Source: an uncultured Lachnospiraceae bacterium | GTDB lineage: Bacteria; Bacillota; Clostridia; Lachnospirales; Lachnospiraceae | Direction of reading: 5' to 3' | Length of the DNA stretch: 13,234 bases | Assembly (NCBI GenBank): GCA_910579325.1 | Contig: CAJTTU010000082.1 | Coordinates: forward strand, 1 to 13,234 | Shown: one piece after another, positions 7,070 through 13,234 of the stretch | Position numbering within the stretch: position 1 is the stretch's first letter | Layout: each line of letters opens with the position of its first letter | Notes under the pieces: model-generated | Database searches by the model: none | The model's input: the letters and a program-made list of their open reading frames with translations, nothing else | Told to the model about the DNA's origin: nothing | Position numbers and translations under genes: made by a program

Positions 7070-7094
7070 GAGGGGCTGCGTGCCCCTCTTTTTT
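7070..7094 (+). terminator. Rho-independent terminator after the tail tube gene
   Basis: GAGGGGC (7070-7076) and GCCCCTC (7082-7088) form a perfect seven-pair G+C-rich stem with a five-base loop (TGCGT), followed directly by six T. It is a textbook intrinsic terminator placed 22 bases after the tail tube stop and 16 bases before the chaperone start. Since no new promoter is evident before the chaperone gene, it probably acts as a partial terminator that lowers expression of the chaperones, tape measure and tail tip relative to the tube. Confidence 0.88.
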
Positions 7095-7110
7095 CAATTG
7101 GAGGAGCACC

Positions 7111-7560
7111 ATGGCATACCAGCTTAAAAAAACAAAAAAGGTTACGGAGGAGTTGGAGCTTATTAATGATGACGGCAGCCTTTTCACGACGATTTGCGTA
7201 GAGCTTGACCGGGCTGGCCTGGTCAAGAAAGTAAATGAAAAATATGTGGAGCTGCTGAAAGCGCAGTCGGAGGTGGCAGCCCTGCAGGCGGGCGGAGGGC
7301 AGCCTTTGGACGCCGGGGCGTTAAAAGATGCCATTGAACTGTATTCCGGAATCGCCTGGGATTTGTTTGGGATTATTTTTGGGGAGAGGGACGCGAAAAC
7401 GATTTTAGATTTTTATGATGGCGACCTGATGGAGGTATGCCAGCAGATCATGCCGTTTGTCACGCAGGTGCTGGTTCCCCGTATCCGGAAAATTGCCCAG
7501 GAGATAAGGAAACAGGCGATGCGCTCTTATAAGCCGAAAGTGGGATGGTTTGGAAAATGA
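7111..7560 (+). CDS. Tail assembly chaperone, gpG-like
   Basis: A 149-residue soluble protein just upstream of a Gp15-family gene and the tape measure, the usual place of the first tail assembly chaperone, which coats the tape measure before the tube forms. It has an N-terminal beta part (YQLKKTKKVTEELELINDDG, then TTICVELDRAG), a helical stretch with KVNEKYVELLKAQSEVAALQ, a short Gly-rich linker (about residues 64-72), and a helical C-terminal half (IAWDLFGIIFGERDAKTILD, then VTQVLVPRIRKIAQEIRKQA). GGAGGAG upstream sets the start. Its stop overlaps the following ATG as ATGA. The reading frame of the next gene is -1 to this one, as in lambda G/T, but no classic slippery heptamer is present in the short shared stretch. 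Confidence 0.8.
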   Translation: MAYQLKKTKKVTEELELINDDGSLFTTICVELDRAGLVKKVNEKYVELLKAQSEVAALQAGGGQPLDAGALKDAIELYSGIAWDLFGIIFGERDAKTILDFYDGDLMEVCQQIMPFVTQVLVPRIRKIAQEIRKQAMRSYKPKVGWFGK

Positions 7561-8174
7561 CAGGCGGTGGTTTTTTGATATGTCGGCCTGTCCGGCATGT
7601 GGCATATGGCCGTCGGCGCTACAGGATCAATCCGGCGTATGACACCGTGTTAAAGCTGCGCCGCCTGTTCGCGGACGAGAGGCTGGAACGCGTGGACAAA
7701 ATCAGCCTGGCGTTGGAACTGCTGGCAGGCAGTTATTGGAGCCGTTTCCGGATCCGGCGGCTGCCTGTTTCGGATCAGATCCGACTGTTCCGGAAGGTGG
7801 ACACAGAAATGCTCCATACCAAAAAACGGCCGAAGCTGCCGGATAACGGCCCTCCTGCGTTGGATTTTGAGGAGGATGGCGAGTACATTTACGCTTCTTT
7901 CGTGGACGAATACGGGATTGACCTGATAAAGCAGCGTGGGAAGCTTGGATGGCGGGAGTTTATTGCCCTGTTTGAGGGGTTGTCCGGGGAAAGCAAAATC
8001 AAGGAGGTTATGAGGATCAGGCGGATGGAGGTTCCGGCGCCCAATGGCCGTAACCAGAAGGAAATCCGGCATATCAGCCAGATGAAGATGTTTTATGCCC
8101 TGCCGGTTAAAAACGGGCAGAAGAACGGCGCGGATATGCTGTTTCGGACGCTTGAGCAGATGGCTGAAAGGTAA
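7557..8174 (+). CDS. Second tail assembly protein, bacteriophage Gp15 family
   Basis: A protein of about 205 residues of the phage Gp15 family (PF06854) that sits between the gpG-like chaperone and the tape measure. Family-like features are GRRRYRINPAYDTVLKLRRL near the N terminus, a helical middle (RVDKISLALELLAG), the conserved DFEEDGEYIYASFVDEYGID block (about residues 103-122), and WREFIALFEGLSGESKIKEV with the helical C-terminal domain. The function is taken to be tape-measure chaperoning, the equivalent of the lambda T part. ATG at 7557 gives an ATGA overlap with the preceding stop; ATG at 7545 and a TTG at 7575, which has AGGCGGTGG close by, are also possible. The family call is better supported than the start. 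Confidence 0.82.
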   Translation: MTGGGFLICRPVRHVAYGRRRYRINPAYDTVLKLRRLFADERLERVDKISLALELLAGSYWSRFRIRRLPVSDQIRLFRKVDTEMLHTKKRPKLPDNGPPALDFEEDGEYIYASFVDEYGIDLIKQRGKLGWREFIALFEGLSGESKIKEVMRIRRMEVPAPNGRNQKEIRHISQMKMFYALPVKNGQKNGADMLFRTLEQMAER

Positions 8175-8190
8175 AGGCAGGTGATGGCGG

Positions 8191-10611
8191 ATGCCGAAAG
8201 GCGAAGTGACATATGAAATACGCGGTGATGACAGCTATCTGGAAAAGGATCTGGAGCGGGCGCAGAAGCGGGTGGAAGAATCTGATAAAGATATGGGCGC
8301 GCGGACGGAGCGGATCACAGAACAGACTGAGGAAAGCGTCCGCCAGGAGAAGGAAGAAACCACCCACCACCATGAGGAACAGAATGATGAAAGGCAGCGG
8401 GATGACGAGGAAACCGGGCGGAAGCGGGAGGAAACGGAACGCCGGGTCAGTGAAAAGATAAAGGATATCGCGGCAGATACCGTAAAAGTGATTGGGGCAT
8501 CTATGTTGGCTGTCGGGGCCGGGGCGGCGGCGGTCGGTGGAATGGCCGTGAACAGCGCCAATGATCTGGACAAGGCCATGAATACACTGTCGGCCAGCAC
8601 AGGGTTGACCAGGAAGCAGACGGAGCACTATCAGAAAGTCCTGGAAGACGTCTATAAAAACAATTACGGCGACAGCTTTGAGGACATCGCCCAGGCCATG
8701 GCCGTGATGGAGCAGTATTCCATCAGCGATATGGTCGGCGACATGGATGAGCTGCAAAGGGCTGTGGAGTCGGGATATGCACTCAGGGATACCTTTGGGT
8801 ATGAGATACCGGAGTCAACAAGAGCCGCTTCTACCATGATGAAGCAGTTCGGCGTTACCGCTGATGAGGCGTATGATCTGATCGCCTGGGGCGCGCAGAA
8901 TGGCCTGGATTATTCCGGGGAGCTGCTTGACAGCATCAATGAATATTCCGTCCAGTTTTCAAAAGTCGGCATGGATGCCGAGGACATGTTCCGAATCTTT
9001 GACAGGGGTGTTGACAGCGGCGCCTTTAACCTTGATAAGATCGGCGATGCGGTCAAGGAGTTTTCCATACGTGCCATCGACGGAAGCGACAGCACGGCGG
9101 AAGGGTTTCAGCTGCTGGGCCTGAATGCGGATGAGATGGCAGCGAAGTTCGCAGCCGGAGGGGAGAATGCGAAAGCCGCATTTCAGCAGACTGTGGAGGC
9201 GCTGGCTGCTATGGAAGATCCCCTTGCGCAGAATGTAGCCGGTGTTGATCTGTTCGGGACCATGTGGGAGGACTTGGGTCCGGAAGCTGTGGCAGCCCTT
9301 GCCGATATCACCGGCGGGGTGGATGAGGCGGCGGGCGCCATGGAATCGCTGAAGGAAGTCAGGTATGACGACCTTGGCAGCATGTTCGAGGGCCTGAAAC
9401 GGAATGTGGAGGCCATGCTGATTCCGCTGGGAGAGGAGCTTACGCCGATTCTGAATGATTTGCTGGACAGCACACTCCCTATGATGGAAGAAGCGCTTCC
9501 GCCGTTAATCGACCTGGTGGGGCAGGCTGTGGCACAGACGGCTCCGGTGGTGGAACAGCTGCTTCCGGTGATGCTAGACCTGTTCATGCAGCTTTTGCCA
9601 GTTTTTACCAGTATTATATCAGACCTGCTTCCTGTCCTGATTGAGCTGTTTTCGGCGGTTGCCCCGGTTCTGGGGGAACTGGTCGGCGCAGTGCTTCCGA
9701 TCCTGGTGGAGCTGTTCCAGGCGCTGATCCCGCCGGTGATGGAGATCGTGGGCGCGCTGCTTCCGCCGTTATTGGAGCTTATACAGGCGCTGCTTCCTGT
9801 TTTCTCCATGCTGATCGAACTGCTGGGGCCTGTGATCGACGCGTTTATCTCCCTTCTGGATCCGATGGCCAGCCTGATTACAAACGGGATTACGCCGCTG
9901 GTTTCGGCGATCGTCGGCCTGATGTCAGCCGCCCTTGAACCTTTGAAAGCGCTTATTGGCATCGTCGCCAGCATATGGGCGGAGAAATGGTCTGGGATTA
10001 TGCGGGACACGCAGAGCGTGATCGGGAATGTCAAAGGGATTATTGACGGACTGGTCAATTTTGTGAAAGGCGTATTTACCGGAAACTGGCGGCAGGCCTG
10101 GAACGGTGTGGTGCAGATATTCAGCAACATTTTCGGCGGCATCGCGAACCTGGCGAAAACGCCGATCAACGGGATTATCGACAAGATCAACGGCTTTTTG
10201 TCCGGCCTGAATGGGATCAGGATCCCTGACTGGGTGCCGGGTGTGGGCGGGATGGGATTCAGCATCCCCATGATCCCGCGGTTGAAAAAGGGCATAAAGT
10301 TTGTGCCGTCGGATTACTATCCCGCTTACCTGGACTATGGGGAGAGGGTTCTGACGCAGGCGGAGAATGCCAGGTTCACGGCGCTGGGAGGCCTTGAAGG
10401 GATTGAGCGTACGCTTAGTAACGGAAATGACTTTCTGCGTCAGGATGCATGGGGGCGCGGCGGAAACACGGCTGAAAGCACCACGAAAGTCATTTTAGAA
10501 AAAGGCAGCATAACAGGTGATGTGGCAATGGACGGTGTTAAAGTAGGCCGGCTGGTGGCGCCTACCGTGGATGTTGAGATCAATCAGGCGAGAAGGGAGA
10601 GTGAGCGGTGA
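8191..10611 (+). CDS. Tail tape measure protein
   Basis: An 806-residue protein whose length should set the tail length. Domains in order: a very charged coiled coil (about residues 18-92, with an HHH at 59-61); a hydrophobic Ala/Gly-rich segment (about 98-120, probably membrane-inserting during DNA entry); a TP901-type tape measure core (about 125-420) with NDLDKAMNTLSASTGLTRKQ and DLFGTMWEDLGPEAVAALAD; a run of Pro-ended 11-residue hydrophobic repeats (460-569); a region with Trp-rich helices (IWAEKWSG, TGNWRQAWNG); and a C-terminal part with PRLKKGIKFVPSDYYPAYLD, then YGERVLTQAENARF, which is the usual tape measure end. The ribosome site is AGGTGATGGCGG. The stop overlaps the distal tail start as GTGA. 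At roughly 1.5 angstrom per residue the tail would be near 120 nm, an estimate only. Confidence 0.93.
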   Translation: MPKGEVTYEIRGDDSYLEKDLERAQKRVEESDKDMGARTERITEQTEESVRQEKEETTHHHEEQNDERQRDDEETGRKREETERRVSEKIKDIAADTVKVIGASMLAVGAGAAAVGGMAVNSANDLDKAMNTLSASTGLTRKQTEHYQKVLEDVYKNNYGDSFEDIAQAMAVMEQYSISDMVGDMDELQRAVESGYALRDTFGYEIPESTRAASTMMKQFGVTADEAYDLIAWGAQNGLDYSGELLDSINEYSVQFSKVGMDAEDMFRIFDRGVDSGAFNLDKIGDAVKEFSIRAIDGSDSTAEGFQLLGLNADEMAAKFAAGGENAKAAFQQTVEALAAMEDPLAQNVAGVDLFGTMWEDLGPEAVAALADITGGVDEAAGAMESLKEVRYDDLGSMFEGLKRNVEAMLIPLGEELTPILNDLLDSTLPMMEEALPPLIDLVGQAVAQTAPVVEQLLPVMLDLFMQLLPVFTSIISDLLPVLIELFSAVAPVLGELVGAVLPILVELFQALIPPVMEIVGALLPPLLELIQALLPVFSMLIELLGPVIDAFISLLDPMASLITNGITPLVSAIVGLMSAALEPLKALIGIVASIWAEKWSGIMRDTQSVIGNVKGIIDGLVNFVKGVFTGNWRQAWNGVVQIFSNIFGGIANLAKTPINGIIDKINGFLSGLNGIRIPDWVPGVGGMGFSIPMIPRLKKGIKFVPSDYYPAYLDYGERVLTQAENARFTALGGLEGIERTLSNGNDFLRQDAWGRGGNTAESTTKVILEKGSITGDVAMDGVKVGRLVAPTVDVEINQARRESER
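9568..9897 (+). repeat. Ten tandem 11-residue (33-base) repeats in the tape measure
   Basis: Ten consecutive units of exactly 11 residues, each ending in Pro, occupy tape measure residues 460-569; examples are VMLDLFMQLLP, VLIELFSAVAP, ILVELFQALIP and PLLELIQALLP. Another possible unit, ILNDLLDSTLP, lies at 9448-9480, but the segment between it and the array (29 residues) is not in phase. DNA identity between units is only partial, so the period is kept at protein level. This is consistent with repeated helical turns of a rod. Confidence 0.9.
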
Positions 10612-11312
10612 CAGGGAATGAGGTGGATGTATTATTTGATGACATGCGGACCTTTGAGGACTGGGGGCTGAGGCTGGAAAAGATCACTTTGTCTTTTCCG
10701 GATCCGAAACTGGATTTAGTGGATATTCCCGGAGCTGACGGTGTGTCTGATCTGACTGAGGCCAATGGCCCTGTTCGTTATGAAAACCGGGATATCCAGC
10801 TGGTATTTTCCCTGGTTGGCGGCTACGCAGGCTGGCATACCCTGGTCAGCCTGATCGCCGCAAAGCTGCATGGGAAACTTCGGAAATGTATTCTTCCTGA
10901 TGACCCCGCTTTTTTCTATCAGGGGCGTTTTACTTTGGAGACGGAAAAAGACAGCCCGGCGGTGACAGGCATTGTCATTTCGGGGAATGTGGAACCGTAT
11001 AAGCAGGAGGCGCAGGACAGCCTGGAGGACTGGCTCTGGAATCCTTTTAATTTTGAAACCGGCATTATCCGGGAATACGCGGATATCGCGGTGGATGGGG
11101 TTTTGGAGGTCAACATCATTGGCCGGGAGATGCCCGTGGTGCCCCGGATCATTGTTGATAATGAAATGACCGTGGAATTTGATAACGTGGTATATGAACT
11201 TGTGCCTGGTACGAACGTGATTTATGATATCGTGACCTCTCCCGGGGATAATATCCTGAAATTTGAGGGACATGGGGCGGTATCCGTTGGTTACAGGGGA
11301 GGGATGCTCTGA
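10608..11312 (+). CDS. Distal tail protein (Dit)
   Basis: A 234-residue protein directly after the tape measure and before the tail-associated protein, the standard place of Dit (SPP1 gp19.1-like), which forms a hexameric ring joining the tail tube to the tip. The N-terminal half is beta-rich, as in Dit: LEKITLSFPDPKLDLVDIPG, NRDIQLVFSLVGGYAGWHTL, an AKLHGKLRKCILPDD helix/loop and FFYQGRFTLE. The second half, from LEDWLWNPFNFETGI to VVPRIIVDNEMTVEFDNVVY and EGHGAVSVGYRGG at the end, matches the C-terminal galectin-like domain of the family. The start is GTG at 10608, which overlaps the tape measure stop, with GGGAG eight bases upstream. A recognisable Dit rather than a short tail protein, but the homology is from pattern only. 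Confidence 0.87.
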   Translation: MTGNEVDVLFDDMRTFEDWGLRLEKITLSFPDPKLDLVDIPGADGVSDLTEANGPVRYENRDIQLVFSLVGGYAGWHTLVSLIAAKLHGKLRKCILPDDPAFFYQGRFTLETEKDSPAVTGIVISGNVEPYKQEAQDSLEDWLWNPFNFETGIIREYADIAVDGVLEVNIIGREMPVVPRIIVDNEMTVEFDNVVYELVPGTNVIYDIVTSPGDNILKFEGHGAVSVGYRGGML

Positions 11313-13234
11313 TGTACAGGGTTGTGGTGGTGACGGATGGCAAAGAGTATCCGCTGCTAAACAAGGCGTTGAAGCTGGAGGCGCCTGTTTTAAATGAGGT
11401 GGTAGGCAATACGCCTAATTACCTGAAATTCAGCATCCTGCCGGATCATCCCCATTATGACAGGATAGATACCCTCCGTTCGGAGCTGTTTGTCTATGAG
11501 GACGGCGCTGAGCTGTTCCGGGGACGCTGCGTGACCGGCCGGGAGGATTTTAACCGGACCCATAAGCTGTCCTGCGAATCCGACCTGGCCTATCTGTGCG
11601 ACAGCGTTATGCGGCCCTTTGAGTTTAAAGGGAATATTCCGGATTTCCTTCGGATGGTCCTGGATAATCACAATGTTCAGGTGGAAGAGCGGAAGCGGTT
11701 CCGGATGGGAAATGTGACGGTGATGGACAGCAATAATTATATAAACCGCAGCGACAGTCATCATTCCCATTCCCTTGACTGCCTGCGGAATAAGCTGGTG
11801 CAGACCCACGGAGGATATCTGCGGACCCGCCTGGGCAAGGATGGGGTCAGGTATCTGGACTATGTGACGGATGCCGGGGGGATTAACAGCCAGGTGATCC
11901 GGTATGGCGTGAACCTGGCCAGCTATGAGAAAAACAGGGACGCCACATCTTTGTTCACTGCCCTGATCCCTACGGGGGCGGAGATTGAGGTAACCGGGGA
12001 AAATGGTTCCAGGCAGACGGAGACAGTCAATATTACCAGCGTGAACAATGGCGTGGATTATATTTATGACGCGGACGCCGTGGCGCGGTACGGCTGGATA
12101 TTCAGGCAGGCACAGTGGGAGGATGTAACCATTCCAGAAAACCTGTTGTCAAAAGCGAGGGCTTATCTGGAAAAAAGCATCTATCTGAGTGACGTGCTGC
12201 AGCTGACGGCCATTGACCTGGCGGACATGGGGGTGGATATTGAACGCCTGAAAACAGGATATTGGACAACGGTGAAATCCAGGCCCCACGGTGTTGACGT
12301 GACTTATCTTCTGGAGGAAAGGATCCGGTACCTGCAGGAGCCGGGGAAGGGGAGCATTTCCCTGGGAGGCAGGGTTGGGACATTTTCCAGGGCTGTGAGC
12401 GACCGGGAAAAGGAGATACGGGCCTATGTTGACCAGGTGGCGAAATCTACAAATACGGCGATTAACAGGGTCGTGGACAACGCCACGAAACTGATCACAG
12501 GTGGAACCGGAGGGTATGTAGTTCTGGATATAGAGGATGAAAACGGGGAGCGCGCCCTCCCCTGGCGTATCCTGATTATGGACAGCCCGGATAAAAACCA
12601 GGCGAAAAGCGTGATCCAGTTCAACCGCAACGGGATCGGCTTCTCCACTACCGGCATAGGCGGGCCTTACCGCAATGCCTGGACCATAGACGGGAATCTG
12701 GTGGCGGACTTCATCACCACCGGCACTATGCTGGCAGATCGGATCAGGGGCGGCACGCTGGAGCTGGGCGGGTTTGCGAATGAGGGCGGCGTTGTCATAA
12801 TGAGGGATGCCAGCGGTAAAGAGATCGGCAGGTGGGACAAGGACGGCCTTGTGGCCACTAAAGGATCATTCCCGGCCGGACTGATTACCGGGAAAATAAC
12901 GGCGGATCAGATTGATGCGACAAACCTGAAAGTCAATGCCGCCAATATCACGGGGATGCTGACCGCAAATCAGATCAATGCGGAATCCCTGACGATTAAC
13001 GGAAAGCAGATCACGGCGGGCTCGATCGGAACAGAGAGGTTTAATTCCGGCGTCAGCTCATGGGTTGGCGACATAGCGGCTGATAAGATAAAAACCGTTG
13101 AGCTGAGCGCGGACAGGATATATCCGAATCATGAAGGCTTTATCTGGTTTCCCCGCGGCCCTGTGCTGGTGACCAGACTGCAGATAGACAGAGGCAGCAG
13201 CATCACCTGTGTGGGAGGGATGTGTGGGACGAAT
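11312..13234 (+). CDS. Tail-associated protein (Tal/tail tip), incomplete at the window edge
   Basis: Reading from the ATG at 11312, whose TGATG overlap joins it to the Dit stop, all 641 codons to the window end are open, so the stop lies outside. The N-terminal part (about residues 1-385) has the build of the phage tail endopeptidase/tip family: VVVTDGKEYPLLNKALKLEA, then VVGNTPNYLKFSILPDHPHY, then ELFRGRCVTGREDFNRTHKL, and later domains to LEERIRYLQEPGKGSISLGG. After a helical joint (VSDREKEIRAYVDQVAKST), residues about 397-520 hold GGTGGYVVLDIEDENG, WRILIMDSPDKNQAKSVIQF, NGIGFSTTGIGGPYRNAWTI and FITTGTMLADRIRGGTLELG, common in clostridial phage tail fibre or receptor-binding proteins. A shaft-like repeat follows. 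No peptidase, lysozyme or amidase active site was seen, but the end is missing. Confidence 0.85.
   Translation, partial: MYRVVVVTDGKEYPLLNKALKLEAPVLNEVVGNTPNYLKFSILPDHPHYDRIDTLRSELFVYEDGAELFRGRCVTGREDFNRTHKLSCESDLAYLCDSVMRPFEFKGNIPDFLRMVLDNHNVQVEERKRFRMGNVTVMDSNNYINRSDSHHSHSLDCLRNKLVQTHGGYLRTRLGKDGVRYLDYVTDAGGINSQVIRYGVNLASYEKNRDATSLFTALIPTGAEIEVTGENGSRQTETVNITSVNNGVDYIYDADAVARYGWIFRQAQWEDVTIPENLLSKARAYLEKSIYLSDVLQLTAIDLADMGVDIERLKTGYWTTVKSRPHGVDVTYLLEERIRYLQEPGKGSISLGGRVGTFSRAVSDREKEIRAYVDQVAKSTNTAINRVVDNATKLITGGTGGYVVLDIEDENGERALPWRILIMDSPDKNQAKSVIQFNRNGIGFSTTGIGGPYRNAWTIDGNLVADFITTGTMLADRIRGGTLELGGFANEGGVVIMRDASGKEIGRWDKDGLVATKGSFPAGLITGKITADQIDATNLKVNAANITGMLTANQINAESLTINGKQITAGSIGTERFNSGVSSWVGDIAADKIKTVELSADRIYPNHEGFIWFPRGPVLVTRLQIDRGSSITCVGGMCGTN
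12896..13021 (+). repeat. Two 21-residue repeats in the tail-tip protein
   Basis: The segments at 12896-12958 (ITADQIDATNLKVNAANITG and one more residue) and 12959-13021 (LTANQINAESLTINGKQITA and one more residue) share the pattern (I/L)-T-A-x-Q-I-(D/N)-A-x-x-L. Such T-A-x-Q-I units are found in the shaft of many siphophage tail fibres, which form trimeric beta-rich stalks. The DNA is only partly alike. Confidence 0.7.

Noticed and set aside
7571..7643. T-TTT-TTG heptamer in the Gp15-family gene leading to a short CPAC-containing frame, also readable from an ATG at 7580
   Set aside because: A slip here would end after about 20 codons at a TGA; there is no second frame to fuse to, so it is probably chance.
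9183..10295. Long minus-strand open frame opposite the tape measure (370 codons)
   Set aside because: It mirrors the repetitive Leu/Pro codons of the tape measure and is Ser/Ile-rich without known motifs; all other genes are on the + strand.

Overview
The window is one uninterrupted head-to-tail structural block of a tailed phage or prophage. All genes are on the + strand, packed nose to tail, with many ATGA or GTGA stop/start overlaps. Gene order and protein families point to a siphovirus with a long non-contractile tail of the SPP1/TP901 type from a Gram-positive host. No sheath or baseplate-wedge genes of a contractile tail are present. About half the bases are G+C, Shine-Dalgarno sites are strong (AGGAGG-like), and the protein families are typical of Clostridia, so a Lachnospiraceae-like gut host is likely. 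The host is inferred from style and not proven.

Head (1-5024): the last codons of an upstream gene, probably the large terminase, are followed by the portal, a minor capsid (MuF/gp7-like) protein, a 52-residue protein, an Asp-rich scaffold and the major capsid protein. The minor capsid protein carries a C-terminal domain that resembles the Ntox50 polymorphic-toxin domain. The tiny AT-rich gene overlapping its 3' end is a candidate immunity or accessory partner. A terminator-like hairpin separates this pair from the scaffold/capsid genes.

Neck (5044-6557): four small genes encode the head-tail connector, the stopper, a minor capsid/tail-completion protein and a tail-terminator-like protein.

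Tail (6571-13234): the tail tube protein is followed by a clean rho-independent terminator. Then come a tail assembly chaperone pair (gpG-like and Gp15-family, the second in the -1 frame), an 806-residue tape measure with a striking run of 11-residue Pro-ended repeats, the distal tail protein, and a tail-associated protein that stays open to the window's end (641 codons, incomplete).

The genes make up the DNA-packaging vertex, capsid, neck and tail, in the usual order. The least ordinary part is the toxin-like cassette on the minor capsid protein with its small downstream gene. I saw no RNA genes, CRISPR arrays, insertion sequences or attachment sites. There is no gene-free stretch over 300 bases.
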